From Chrysomallon squamiferum (Eukaryota > Mollusca > Gastropoda > Neomphalida > Peltospiridae), in the NCBI GenBank assembly GCA_012295275.1, contig CM022671.1, forward strand, positions 5,544,065-5,606,064: a DNA stretch of 62,000 bases, in the 5' to 3' direction. A program made the translations under genes and the position numbers. This document shows positions 41,901-55,850 of this stretch, in pieces (the first letter of the stretch is position 1; each line of letters begins with the position of its first letter). The notes beneath the pieces are model-generated. The model was given only the letters and a program-made list of their open reading frames with translations. It had not been told where the DNA came from and did no database searches.

Positions 41901-44479
41901 TACTACATACATTTATACGTACAAACTAAGTAATACATGCATGCATATATTTTTTACATACATATATATACTCAAAAACGTTTTCACCTAAATATATCCA
42001 ACAGAATCATATAAACAGGGACAAACGAACCTATTGAATGAAACAATTACAACAACAACAACATTAATAATAATAAGAAGAAGAAGAAGAAGTAGAAGAA
42101 GAAAAGAGATGAATCTTAGCACAAAGCCTAATAAAGAATCTGCAGTTATCAGTCAATTACTCATTAGTACCACATATAGATAAATAATAAATAAAACTAA
42201 TAAATAAAAACAAACTTTTCGACTTAATGACACTATTGATAATAATAAAAACCACGAGAAAGCTATAAAATCTCGTTTGATGAGACATTTTGCTAAGGAT
42301 TTGTTCGATTGGTTAGTGTTGACAGTCTTTACCTTATCGACTGGTTTGCTCTGGGTTCTTTGTTATCGGTTCTGTTTGCTAATTAAGATACACTTGTTAA
42401 CATTGACTGGACTTTGTGAATATTTGGATGAGGAGTCAGTAACTGGCCGGCAGTCAGTTCTGTAATTACTGTATCCATAGTCTGTTGTCAAACACCAGTT
42501 TGAGTACCTGTCTGTGCATTAGCTGTACGTCTTACGCTCGCACAAGTATATTTTATAACAGTTTATAATATTTGATATACGGAGGATGCTATTAGTAACA
42601 CTGTCCTTCTCATTCAGTATATGTCTAGTAATCTATCTATCTAGCTCTCTACCTATTATATCTATCTATCTATCAAGTTATCTATCTAGCCCTCTACCTG
42701 TTATATCTATCTGTCTATCAAGTTATCTATCTGTCTATCTATCTATATATCTGACTATCTCTCTAAGCCACTAACTAGCTCCGCACTGTACGAGGAACTC
42801 AACAGCATCTCACTTTAATAGGTGGACGAAGACGCTTTTAACCTCGCGACTGAGAAAATTAGGTTTAACGTCTGCTAAGAACACTCTGTCATCTGGTAAT
42901 AATTCACGGAAAGCGTTTTCCCCTTAGTTTCGAGAAATTTTGGTTATTATTATTTACGAGACAAGATGGCGTCTGGGGAAACTTGGTATCCGAGACAATT
43001 ATTCGCTGTAAGCGGCGAGTCGAACACACGCATTGTACAAGTTAGTGAACTGCATCAAGACATTCCCACACTGGGCTGCCTTCCAACATGAAGATCACTT
43101 TTAGACAGGACGCTTAAACAGCCACTTAGTGGAAGCGTATTCTAAAGTTTAAGACCTTTTAACTTTACCTTTTGCTATTAGTTAGCGATGCTACAGAGTC
43201 CCCTGGCGTTATTTGTTTTCTATAAGTTTATCTAGTTCACTTAACTTATAAATAGAGGTGATGTGATAGCCTTCCTTCCACTGTACTGATTCCCGTTCCA
43301 ACTCGCAATCGTAAAGAGTAATGTACGATTTATTGTCTTTGGAAGCTTCATGTTCGTAGTTATTAAGGGATAATAATAAAAAAAAATAATTATAGCAAAT
43401 GTACAATGGTGACTGAAAATCTGTTATTAATAATCTACGATCAAGTCTGAAATATATACAGAAGAATGAAAAAAAAAAAAAAAAGCAAGAAAAGAAAGAC
43501 ACTCTAAGGTTTCTTCTCCATTGTTGGAAACAAAATATTAATTTTCGAGACAAATACGGAAGATATGAAGGAGATTTAGTTTACATCAGAAATAACGCTG
43601 CAGACATTTAAAAGTTTGAATATATCATAATATAAAGATCAAGGCAAAACGCGAAACAGAAAAATGTAAGTGGAGCTCTGACTGGATTGAGAAATAAGTA
43701 AAACGCTTTAGCGATCCAGAAAGGTTTTACCTGAATGTTTCTTAATACGAAAACATGTTTAAAAATAATATCTTTGCTTGAAGGGAACTCCGTTGCATCA
43801 GGTACCTTGTTCATGTGAAAGTTGAGTGAACATTAACTGCCCATCTCTCTCTAATAATTATTAAATTTGCGGATTGGTTTGATAACATCGTTTCTAAACA
43901 ATTAACTGTTGTTGGGGAATATGTAATATTTGCATTAAACATCACACAGATAGAGTATTGTGTATTACTTAACAGAATATGTAATATCTAACTGGCCATT
44001 AAAGATAATACATACATGCAGTGAATTACTGTGTAAATTAGGTAACATATATATATAATATATATATAATTACGGGTTACATCATTATAGTGTAATATAT
44101 TTAATGTTCTAAATTCTAAGAACACTGCTCACGTGTTTGAAATATTGGATTATCATGAATAATGTTGTAATCTAAATTTGATATTGGGAATTCATAAATG
44201 AATGAATGAATGGTAGAACTGATAAAGGAAAGAATAAAGCTTCTAGAAGTAATTCAGCATTAACGTGTCATATTTAAATTATCAAGTACAGAATGTTCAA
44301 ATGTGCGAGTGAATGATACTGAGCAACCTGGATCGGGAAATCACGTCATGACATCACGGAGGTAAACTGCATGCTACATGTAAGTGATAACGATATACAA
44401 CCTACTGTAATTCTGTCTGAAGACAAATGATGAACTTAAATAAAACGAAAATTATCTATATCTGTCTATCTATCTATCC

Positions 44480-44513
<34 letters not shown>

Positions 44514-44555
44514 ATATATATACACATAAACAGAAGCTAACAGTAATAATAATAA

Positions 44556-44586
<31 letters not shown>

Positions 44587-45940
44587 AAGAAGAAGAAGAA
44601 AACAAAAAACCCCTGTAAAGACTGACAGTAAAATGACAAAGGTGTTTTTCAGCTAAGTGTATGTGTTGTGTGTTATCGTAACGTACAGAGTATTGACTAA
44701 ACACTTATCCATTTCACTGAACCGTGTCGAACGTCAACACAAAACAACCCAAGTACTTCGTGTTCAGATCGAAACACGACACTTTTGGCCATTTTATCAC
44801 AGTAAGTAACGTCGACACGTCGACACGCGTGCTGCAATGTCGTCGATGCAGCAACAACGGTATCGATGTCGTGGTACTTACTTCAACATGGGTGCGTTTT
44901 AGACAGTAGCTGAAGATTGTTGAAAATGCTGTTATTATTTCTTACAAAGGTCTTTGTGTGAACGTTAAAGTTTATCATTAGACCAATAAAAAACAAAAGT
45001 GCATTAACAGAAAGTAATGTATTTTGATGTTTTCGCTTTGAATATAACTATTTATACGATATTTTTTCTTCTTCCTCTTCTTTTTATTCTTATTCGAATT
45101 CGTTTTATTATTATTACGTATAAAATTATTATTAATTTTTAATTTTTCAGTTTCGAATATATTTTCATTTCTTTACATATATTTTCAAGCCTTGGTTTGT
45201 TTCAAGAGTAACTGTTGGAACAGGAAAACACATAATATGTATTTAAACAATGCTTTAATGACATTCAGTAAGATAATCGATTGATTTCATCATTAAAAAG
45301 CAAAAAACCCCAACAACACTAAAACACTAAATGAACATAGTTAAAATAAAGTTTGATATTTATTAACAAAATTAACATCCCTTCATTAATTCATTGATCG
45401 TTCATTCATTCACTCATCCCTTCATTCATTCATTAACTCTTTACTAAACACAAAAGACGTATTAAAGAGGCAACCTCTTTCATGCTTTATAAAGCCATCA
45501 AAAAAAGAGAGACAAATACGCTATTTGTCTTGGTTTTATTATTATTATTCATTTTAATGCTGAAATCAAATGTGTAAAGATGAGATGCAGTGAAAATTAC
45601 AATGTGAATTACATTTGGGAATTTCTGTTTACTTTGCGACGTGACGTCCAAACGGAACCGATTGTCTCCGTATAAATCGCTGCGTGACGGGAATAAATTC
45701 CTCGGGAGTATTTTAACGTCTGATTAAGATTCAAACTTGTACAAATGTAGCAATATGACTTCAAATTGGTTTTAGCAAAGAACTGCCAGACGGAGAGAAA
45801 TCAGAGTTCATCAAAGAATCGCTTGTAGTTTTAAAATGTTCAGCTTTATCTACTGAAATATCTCTTTGGTTTCCTAGGATCTGTCTCTCTCCGTTTCATT
45901 TAAAATCTGTCTCGCTGTCTCTCTCTCTTTCTTTGATTTT
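41901..45940. other. Long interval without a recognised gene
   Basis: AAG repeats at 42072-42100, TCTA repeats at 42630-42765 and 44456-44516, and AAG repeats at 44556-44600. The rest is unique AT-rich sequence. A short GC-richer segment at 42950-43095 has AAGATGGCG and a 40-codon frame that matches nothing known. Another such segment lies at 44720-44890. Confidence 0.5.
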
Positions 45941-45942
45941 GA

Positions 45943-46084
<142 letters not shown>

Positions 46085-46229
46085 CCCTCCCTATCCATCA
46101 CTCCCTCCCCCGTCTCTCAATGCTACATAAACATTATATTCTTTGAAACTGACGTATGTTACTATTGGATTTATAATCGCAGTTATTATTATTATTATTA
46201 TTGGTGCACTTGATACACAAAAATAACGT

Positions 46230-46800
46230 CAATTCATTATCTCATTAACTCTTTACCCAGTTCACAAGATGGTCATTTCGACCATCCAACAATCCCCTTT
46301 CATCGACCTTCCGACTACAACAGCCGCCACCACCACAGTCGTTATCAGTTTCGGCTACTCCCACCAGCACTCCCGGACAAATACGGGATAGGCTCGACCC
46401 TCGGAACGACGATGTTTACCCCGCCGTTTCGTTACACAGCGTCCTAATCAATAGGAACGTTAATTGCCATTGTGATCCTAATTCAACAACGACAGCGGCC
46501 AAAAACGCTGTCGTCTGTTTGACCTCTGATTAATAGTTTGCCTGCCTAATTGGTCGTTTCAAAGCATGTGATTACTGGAGACCATCGTCTTAATTATCGA
46601 AGCTTATTTCTCCGTCATTTGCCAGTTTACGTGTACAAAGATCGAGACAATGGTATACGTCATTTCCTGTAATGACCGGTGTGCAGATTTTGGGTTCAGT
46701 ATAGCAGTTATTGGCTGGTGTTTTCCGAACAATGGATTGATAGCACAAATTACCTAGCAGATAAAACAGTTTGACTTATTTTTCAGCGACCATCTTGTTG
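46230..46800. promoter_or_regulatory. Unique block with homeodomain-type motif cluster
   Basis: Repeat-free, moderately GC-rich sequence with CCTAATCAATAGG, GTTAATTGCCATTGTG, CTGATTAATAG and CCTAATTGG within 130 bp, the kind of cluster seen in developmental enhancers. A perfect 9-bp hairpin (ACGACAGCG, 8-nt loop, CGCTGTCGT) lies at 46489-46514. Regulatory function is an inference. Confidence 0.3.
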
Positions 46801-48111
46801 TTGTCTGAAGACACTTAGTCAAAGCTTCATAACGATAATTATCTATATAAAACCATTCACGCTGTTAATCAATTTTTTTGTAATTCTATGGAGGAATTAA
46901 GGAATGGCGTTTTGTAAATTCAAAATAATCGTAGACTTTTGTGTTGTTGTTGTTGTTGTTTTAAGGAATATAAGAAGTGAAGATTTTTAATTGTATGATG
47001 ATAAAAAATAAATAAATAAACAATATTTTTTCCTTATCAGTTTGAAAAGTTTTATACTTTAATATTAATAAAGACAGATCGCAATCACTAATAAATATAT
47101 CGAGCTTCTGTGTTTAAAAGTCTTTCTTAAAGAAAATGCAATGAAAGTACAATGAAATAAAATATATATTTAATTAATTAATTACAAACTATATATATAT
47201 AATAGTTAGTGGTGATCGAATATGTGTTTGTATTTCTGTTAATATACAGTGAGATTTATCACCACAGAATACCATTTAGTATCATCTGAAAATCAGAATA
47301 TTGTTCGTTACTACACACTTATATATAATATGAGTGCATAGCTACCAAAATCATATTTATAACTTTCATAACGGTTTACAATACGATACAATGAAATATC
47401 ATAGAATATCATACGATACGATACGACAGAATACCATCCATCAGTACAAAATGTGATACGATAGGATACAACATTATTTCAATATGTGCTAATATCACCA
47501 TGGTATTAAACCTGTACAGTATTAGGTCGTTAACGATCAAAAATACCGTCCATTATTGCAGCATGTAACAGCTCTTCATATAATTTTCGAATCAGCCTAA
47601 AGCAGAGATACAAAGTGCTGTGATATTTACAGACTGTTACTGATGCACCGCTGACTCGAGTATTACTCGTGTTACTTACTGCCACACCGTGATCACCAGT
47701 CAATCAACTGGTTGTCAAACAAACCAGAAAATTGTCCATTATTTCAGGCCGTCGGCGTAAAGCGCAATAGTGGGCCAGTCTAATGAACCGGTTCGGTCTA
47801 TCGAAATGGGTTGTCTGGGTAAAAGAATCGAGAATTTGAAAACTTATTTCGCAAAGCTGATATTCGGACCGTTGGTTTATGATGGAGATAAACAGATATT
47901 AAAGTTTATAACAACGTTGTGGGTTGTGTTTTGAAACAGATTTTTTATATTTTTTTTTAGGAAAGAGTTGTTGCGCCAAATACATAAATTTAAAGACCTT
48001 CAAATAACGGTATCATCGTGCTGATGAGTATTTCTGTAGTTATAACAACAACAAAACTTTAGCACCGAACCATGATAATATGTATTTTTCTTAATTAAGT
48101 TATTACAATTA
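46801..48111. other. AT-rich sequence without a recognised gene
   Basis: It holds a degenerate GATAC-type pentanucleotide patch at 47380-47475 and short AT runs. Unique sequence with several CpGs lies at 47600-47830. No coding sequence was recognised. Confidence 0.5.
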
Positions 48112-48540
48112 CAATCACTGCTGCTACTATTGCTGCTGCTGCTGCAGCTGCTACTACTAATGATATTACTGCCAATGCAATCGCTACTACTACATCTACT
48201 ACTACTGCTATTACCACTATTACTACTTTTATTTCTATTACTACTTTTACTGCTATTACTGCTATTACTACTACTACTACTGCTACCACTACAACTACTA
48301 CTACTGCTATTACTACTACTACTACTGCTGCTATTACTACTCTAACGACTCCTAGTGCTACTACTGCTACCATTACAGCAAAAAGTACCAGAACTACCTC
48401 CACTATATTACGATTATTACTATTGCCATTCCTACTATTTCTACTACCGCTGTCACTATTACTGTTACTAACTACTACTACTACTATCACCACTTCCATC
48501 ATCATCACCACCACCACCACTACTTCTATTATTACTACTT
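48112..48540. repeat. Degenerate TAC/TGC trinucleotide array
   Basis: About 430 bp of TAC, TGC, TAT and CAC triplets. Both strands show long Leu- or Val-rich open frames that are products of the three-base period. Confidence 0.92.
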
Positions 48541-49555
48541 CAAAATTTATTGCAGCAATTACTCTTTAATCGACATAAAATACAAAGCTGGGGAAAAGTA
48601 ATCTGGGAACCCACACTATTTCCATCACTGGTATTTTTATCACCACTGTTTCCATCAATGGTACTTCCACCACCACTGTTTCCATCAGTAATATCTCTTC
48701 ATTCTTCACCTACTTATAGCAAATTACAATGCCTTTTGTTTACTGTAGCTGAAGTTATTAACCTACGCGAGAAGCGCTTATATTGTGGTCGTTTTCGAGC
48801 CGTGTAATATAAGAAGATGTAAAATTCCTTCTCAAAGACACGTGGACAGAGCAAAGTATACCTGTCTGTTTGACTTCAGATCGAGTTTCTCTTTGTTCTG
48901 CTAAAAACCGTTACAAAGCGAGTGCGAACAGGTCGGGAGGCATCTCGTATTCGTTTTGTGGTAGAACGATAATTAAATTTTGTAAAACGGTAAGAAAAAG
49001 AAGTGCTGAAAGAACAATGTGATCGTGGTTACAAAGAGGATTATGACAGTGATGTTGATGGGTGGTAGATCTGTTCCGTTTGAAAAATAAGCATCATTAT
49101 ATACCATTCCAACTAGTGCTCCATTAAATAGTTTTGAAATATTTGGAGACTGTAAATGATTATGATGATGATGATGATGATAATAATAATAACAAAAACA
49201 ACAACAGCAACAACAACAAAAATAATGCGACAACAACAGTGATGATGATGGTAATTGATATTAAAAAAATTATTATTGCAGAAGTGATTTACAACACTGT
49301 GATGGAAGAAAATTATTTCATTTTCCCCCACAAACATTATTTCCCATTCTAACTTGATCATTTTTATTTCTTCTTTCGATTCGGTCAAATATTATTAACC
49401 ACTCCAGCCTGTTTTATTCTTCTCATTCTGTACAACGAAATCAGTGAGAACATTACTAAGACATAAACAAACAGCAGACTAACTAACAAGGATGTTAAAA
49501 CAGCCCGTCTAATTGGGAGCAGTTTGAAAAGGACAAAAGGCAGCGGATGCTTTTT
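48541..49555. other. Mixed unique and triplet-repeat sequence
   Basis: A short repeated CCATCA(C/A)TGGTA motif occurs at 48620-48690, unique sequence at 48720-49130, and ATG/TAA/AAC triplets at 49155-49250. No gene was recognised. Confidence 0.5.
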
Positions 49556-49559
49556 GGTA

Positions 49560-49995
49560 AGCCAATCAAAATAGCCTAACCTCTGTTATCAGTAAGAAAC
49601 AATTGCGACAATAGATACTAATCATGTTTATCTACACGTCATACGCGCCAAGCCAGGTGTCGCGTGCTGTAAATACGTCGTACTTCGCATGTACAATCAA
49701 ATTATGACGCCCACAGTCGCGGCGAAAGATTGCCCACGACACGTGTATTTGTCTGTCTGGTAACACGTCACAAAACGTCATATTAACGTAAAACGTATGT
49801 AATGACAGCGATTAGAGATAAAAATAGTAACACATGCTTGTCGGTGGCTGGTCTGCCATCTGCCTCAATTTCCCATAGAGTCTATAAATGTTTGGGTCAT
49901 GACAACAGGAAAACTTTGCTTTATTTCAGACACACAGAGTGTGGGCGGGTCGAAACCAGGCGGTCAGTCCGAACGGACCGATTTTTTAAGTCAGA
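49560..49995. promoter_or_regulatory. Unique CpG-containing block
   Basis: About 430 repeat-free bases with CCAATCAAAAT, CACGTC and GTCGCGGCG motifs. A 74-codon plus-strand frame matches no known family. Possibly regulatory. Confidence 0.22.
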
Positions 49996-49999
49996 CGCT

Positions 50000-52009
50000 G
50001 GATTCCATTGGTTAGTTTTAGTTTAAAACAAATATTTTATAACTGATAACTGATACATTTTAAAAAACAAAAAGAAAAAGAAATGAAAAGAAAAAGCACC
50101 GATACAAAATACACTGTTATGAAAATGTGATGGTTTATTTTGTTTCGTTTCGTTTCATTTTGTTTGTTTTGTTTCGCTTCGTTTCATTCTGTTTTATTTT
50201 GTTTTACAGCATCTAATTCAACCACGTCTTTCTTTTTTAGGGACGTTTAAAGCCCCGTAACTGAAAACATGTTTCTTCTCCAGCATTCTCAGAATAGTTA
50301 AATGTAATGAACTGATTCGTTGTTGTTACGTTTAGTTGACGCCAAGGACGAATGGTTCAAGACTACATTCAAAATTTCATTTGTTACCGTTTCTTCGTGT
50401 AACCGTTACTCCAATTTTCAAAATATTACAGTTATGATCTTAACTGTGTGCATTCTATTAGATTGAGAATTTTTAGCATCATTAATATTAAGATATATTT
50501 TTTGAGATATATTAATTGTAAACTGAAGACTGAATTATCACTATCCATCAGTACATACATAATACAAAGAGTAGAAATATATGTACTGCATACTTTATTT
50601 CTTTCTTTCGTTAGTTAACTAGTAGTTTTATTAATTAATTACTTAGATCACAAGTTATTTACTGATAAGCTACTCGTCCTCTTTTCACAAAGTAAAAACA
50701 AATATTTGAAAAAAACAAGATGTATGCAAATCAATAAAAAGATGGGCGTGGTAGTTCAGTGATTACATTAATTATCTACTCGTGTTTTATAATTACGTGT
50801 TTATTTATAAGTGTGTACGTGCTTGTGAAAAACGTATAGGTGCAGACGGTAAAAGAAGTCACAAGTCACAAATGAAAGAAAGAAGAATGAATTATAGTGT
50901 TGAAATTGTTGTTTTCTTTTTTCTTTTTCTTTTTTTCGTTTTTAATTGTTATTTCCTTTCAGAATTCCACAGGCCTTTAGACAAATATGCAGCAATTGAA
51001 AACAAATTTAATTTAAAGCCATAGCCACATACTTTGTCCGTTAAATAAACATAGTTGTCTTTTTTCGTTTTCTTCAGTTTTGTCAAGATTCACTTTTTGT
51101 AATTATTACTTTTTTCAAAAACAAATAAACAAATAAACAAGAGCTGTTTTGTTAATGGTAAAGAAATTGAAAAATAAACAATAAACAACAAGAACAAAAA
51201 ATAATTAATGAATTGAAAACAATAATAATCGAAATAAAAACAAAAACAAGAAAACAATCAGCTCTTTTTTCCTGTTTAAAAAAAAAAAAAAAATAATAAT
51301 AATAATAATAATAAAGCACCCACCAATGCTTTTAAACCGTTTTATGCAACAAAATAAAATTATTCAAATATATACCTGTAAATATTTTTTTTTTTTACAA
51401 ATATCTGCATACGTAATTTTCAAGATAAAATTTTCTGCTAATTATTTTAAGGATATAATTTTAAAGTAATTATATTAACATGTAAAAAGATTAATAATTT
51501 AAAATATTTTCAAAATTACAATAAAAGAAAATGATCTCCATTGTTTTGTTTTGTATTTTTTTTTTTTTTTTTTTTTGTAACTCTAACTCGACGGTTGAAA
51601 CAAGTGCGCCCTATGCAAGGTTTTGATAAAATGATGTAGGAGTATTTTTACTTGTTATTTATTTCATCTTTCGAAAAACAAATGATAATCTTTATACTGT
51701 TATTTTATTCCTTTTTATCTTCTTTCAAGCATACAAACAAAGAATTGATTTTACACAAATATTTATAAATGCAGAAAAAAAAAAAATATTACTCACCTGT
51801 TTTATTATTATTATTTTTTTTTTTTTCACTTTAAGATTCTTTCTTTTCAACTCCTAGTATATCTTAACAAATGAAAAAGTCCTTCGTATGTTCAATAAAA
51901 TACATTCCATTTGAAAAATAAATAATATTAATAATTATAACAATAATCCTGAATAGCTCCTTTCGGCAAAAACTCGGAACAGTTATCAATATCACATCAA
52001 AAAATCGTC
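50000..52009. other. AT-rich sequence without a recognised gene
   Basis: GTTTC/GTTTT repeats at 50140-50210, a tRNA A-box-like fragment at 50744-50768 (GTGGTAGTTCAGTGATTAC), TAA repeats near 51293-51316, and poly(T) runs. Nothing coding is seen. Confidence 0.5.
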
Positions 52010-52420
52010 TGCCAGTGTGTCACGTGCTAGCGACTGTTTGCGGCAGACTTTGGCGGGAAAGTACGGCGAAGTTGAGCGAGAGAAGCAGAAGACATAGAAG
52101 CTGGAGTGTCATGAATACATAACCCGACTGTGGAGATATTCCATAACCCAAACTCTGGAGTCAAATATTAGCTCGGTGGCGGCAAACTCGCGAGGGATTG
52201 CATTTCATGCCAAGTCATGAGAGCGTTATTCCCGAGAGATGCCAGCGATTCACCTCGGCGGAGCTCGGAGCCGATTGGCGGACGCGGCCGAAGATCGAAG
52301 CTGGAGCGAGCGCCGATTGGCTGCTTTCGTCAACCTTTTACATCTCGCTAATCACGGCAATAACTCGCCGCGGGCAAACACGCGGTTATGATATAATGTA
52401 CACACAAAGTATGGCCCTTG
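52010..52420 (-). promoter_or_regulatory. CpG-island-like block with paired CCAAT boxes
   Basis: About 400 bp of GC- and CpG-rich sequence in strongly AT-rich surroundings. Two ATTGG pentamers at 52274-52278 and 52316-52320 read CCAAT on the minus strand, 42 bp apart, each in the context GCCAATCGGC. This is promoter-like on the strand of DAT, 18.6 kb upstream of its start codon. It could instead be an enhancer or the promoter of an unseen transcript. Confidence 0.35.
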
Positions 52421-52429
52421 AGCATGTAC

Positions 52430-52976
52430 TAAAATGGCAGTATTTTAGTTTTAGATTAATTCAAATAAAGTTAATCGATTTGAATAATGCTGCTTTGTCT
52501 CTTGCTCGATGTCGCATAGGAGATGGATAGAAGGTTTTCAGTAACGGCTCAAAGAGTCGTTCGAGTTTAAAAAATAATAATAAAAAAATAGATGGGGTTC
52601 TTGTCAGGGGTTGGATTGAAGAAAATATACGGGCAGCGAATAAAAAATAGATAATGATACTAAAACAAAAAAGAAGAAGAAACAAATAATTATAACAAGA
52701 ACAGTAAATAAATGAATAATTAAATAAATTAATGTTTTTTTTGTTTTTCTTTAAGTTTCTAGAAAAAAAAATGCAATTGAAATGAACCTTGAATGCGATC
52801 GTGTGAACTATAATTTAAAATTATACTTACCCGTTTATATAAAAATAATATTAAAAAAATAATAATTATATGCATACTGTATATATAAAATTATAAAACT
52901 CTGTATGTTTTTATCTTTTTATTTTATAATTCTAAATAAATACCAAAAAAAAAAAAAAAAAAAAAAAAAAATAATA

Positions 52977-53033
<57 letters not shown>

Positions 53034-53505
53034 AAAAAAATTAAAAAAATAAAATAAAATCACTAACGAAAAAAATTAAAAAAAGAAGAAAGAAAAAAAA
53101 ACGGAAAACAATAAAATAACAACAACCAATATCGTCGATATATAAATACTGTTCTAAGAAGCATTAACACAACTCGAACTTCAGTAAGTATGTATATATT
53201 CAGCCGCTTCCCTGTTTTAACAAACATTTATTGTTTTTCTCATTCGAATTTCTCTTTCTCGTTTTCTTTGTTTCTGAGTGTTAAAAATTAATACTAATCG
53301 TTAGGCAGTACAAGCTATCCAAAACGCAGTAGACCGTATTATCGCTTTTTCGATTTATCGATATATCGAGTTATTTCAGTTTCGTTTGTGTTTCACTTTT
53401 ATATCGTAGAATAAATATTGAAATCTGGTGTTGATATTGCGCACTCTTGAAACAACAATTATTTACCTTCGATAGATTTTATACCTACACATTTGCATAC
53501 ATATA
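52430..53505. other. A-rich interval
   Basis: Poly(A) and TAA repeats at 52945-53040, with AT-rich unique sequence on both sides. No gene. Confidence 0.6.
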
Positions 53506-53509
53506 GCTG

Positions 53510-54375
53510 TGGTATCGTTACTAGTGACGATGGTGATGGAGACAACAGTGGTGATGATGTGGTTGTAATCGTAGTAGCAGTAATAGTGGTAGTAATTTAG
53601 TAGAAATAAAACTAATAGTAATAATAATAATCATTTTTAGTAGAAATCAGCAGTAGCTGTAGTAATAGTAGAAGTAGTAGTAGCAGTAGTAGTAGGAGCA
53701 ATAATAGTAGTGGTAGTTGTTTTTAGTAGTAATAAATGTTTTAGTAAAAACTATTATAAAACTTTGTATTATAACTTTATTATAGTGATTGATGTAATAG
53801 TAGTAGTTGAGGTAGTAACATTGGTAGTAATAGTTCTAGTAGTAGCCATAGTAGTAGCATTGGTAATTAGTAGTTGTTGTAGGAGCAGCAGTAGTAATAG
53901 TAGATGTTATTGTTGTAATAGTAGTAGTAGTAACAGTAACAATATTAAAGTAGTAGTTGTAATAGTCGCAGTAATAGTACTAATATGAATTACTGTTGTG
54001 ACGGTAGTAATAGTAATAGTATTATAAGTAGTAGTAGTTGTTGCAGTTGTTATTATTACTTTTACTGTGCTTGTAGAAAATGTAATAGTAACATTGGTAC
54101 AAGTAGTTGTAGTAGCAGTAATTATGGTAGTGATAGTAGCAGTTGTTGTTGTAGAAGAAGTAGTAGCAGTAGTAGTAATAGTAATAGTACTAAAAGTAGT
54201 AGTAGTTGTTGTAGTTGATATCATTACTGTTATTGTGTTTGTAGAAAATGTAGTAGTAACACTGATAGATGTAGCTGTAATAGCAGTAATTGTTGGAGTG
54301 GTAGTAGTCATAGTAACAGTTGTTGTTGTAGAAGAAGAAGAAGTAGTAGCAGTAGTAATAGTAGTAGTAGTAGAG
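53510..54375. repeat. Degenerate AGT/GTA array with a higher-order unit of about 170 bp
   Basis: About 865 bp dominated by AGT, AAT and TGT triplets. Two long segments repeat: TTGTAGAAAATGTA(A/G)TAGTAAC at 54071 and 54239 (168 bp apart), and AGTTGTTGTTGTAGAAGAAG at 54141 and 54318 (177 bp apart). The array therefore has a superimposed unit that differs by whole triplets. Confidence 0.88.
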
Positions 54376-54379
54376 GCAG

Positions 54380-55015
54380 ACACAACATAAGTCGTATGAG
54401 TATTCTTAACAACATAACGAAATGATAAGAAAACCGTATTAAGTATTAACTGTTTTTAACACAGAGAATATAGTTTTTCACATTTTGGTAAATACTGACC
54501 CAAGAAATTTGCATGACCTCTGAACACCCTTCACTACCCTTCAACAACTTGTCAACACTTCACGTGATTCGTTACACAGATATTTTCATCTTATATACAG
54601 CATAATTTATACTTCTTAACGATTACGATTTCGTATCAGCTTTTTTACATCCCTGGGAACGTAAACTTCCTGTAGGCGTGGTTGGTTGAATCCTGTAATG
54701 TTAATACTATCGTTAAGTAATCTGTTTGATCTTTTAAAATGGAGCGTGTAGTTAAATGTATATAGATTATTTTTAATAATTTAGATCCGTTATATTGTTA
54801 ATTTTTATTTAAAAAAGAAAAATATATAAAATTAATAATTATAATAATATTAATAAATAAATAATATAGATTTATTAATTTTCAATTCATATACTTTCTT
54901 TCTTTAAACATCCTCTGTTTGATGTGAATTGTTTATTTATTTATTTATTTATTTATTTAATTTAATTTGCTTGTTTGTGTTTTTGTTTTTTATTTATTGA
55001 TTTTTTGATTTTATG
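54380..55015. other. AT-rich sequence without a gene
   Basis: Unique AT-rich sequence ending in an ATTT run at 54930-54960. Nothing else seen. Confidence 0.6.
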
Positions 55016-55017
55016 AT

Positions 55018-55407
55018 ACACTAGTAGTAGTAATAATAGCAACATTAATATTAATTGTGATAATAACATTATATCTAGTAATAGTAGTAGAAACGACACT
55101 AACAATTGTAGTATTTGTAATAGTAGTAATAGTTCTAGCAGTTGTAGTAGTAGCAGCGGCAGTAGTAATAATAGCAGACGTTGAAGTCGTAGTAATAATA
55201 GCAGTAGCAGTAACAGTAATAGAATTAGTAGTAGTAGTAAAAGTAGTAACAATAATAGTAGTAGCAGAAATAATAATAATAGCAGTGGTGGTAGTACTAG
55301 TAATATTAATAGAAAATAGTAATTCAGCATTGTAATAGTAGTAGTGTTTGCAATTTCAGTAGTGCCAGCAATAATAGTAATAGTAATAGTTGCACTAGTA
55401 GTAGTAA

Positions 55408-55460
<53 letters not shown>

Positions 55461-55465
55461 ACAGT
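55018..55465. repeat. Degenerate AGT/GTA array ending in pure (AGT)n
   Basis: About 450 bp of AGT-type triplets; the last part (55397-55460) is almost pure. Val- and Leu-rich frames on both strands are artefacts. Confidence 0.93.
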
Positions 55466-55732
55466 AGTAGCAGAGCAGCCGCTGTAGTGTTAGAAGTTTT
55501 CTTTGTTGTTAATCACTGATGTGAAACGGATTCTAAATGGAAAGATCGATAGATAGTGCGGTCATCGATACAAATATAACTAGTCTTGAAATTTACACTG
55601 ACAGAACGTTTGAAATTTTTCAGTATTTTAGAATATCGGTGGTATGGTCTGAACATTTTTAATAAACGAAATTTATATTCCGGAAAAATGTGCTTCATTT
55701 TTTGTTCCCTTCTCTAATTCTGATTTATTAAT

Positions 55733-55850
<118 letters not shown>

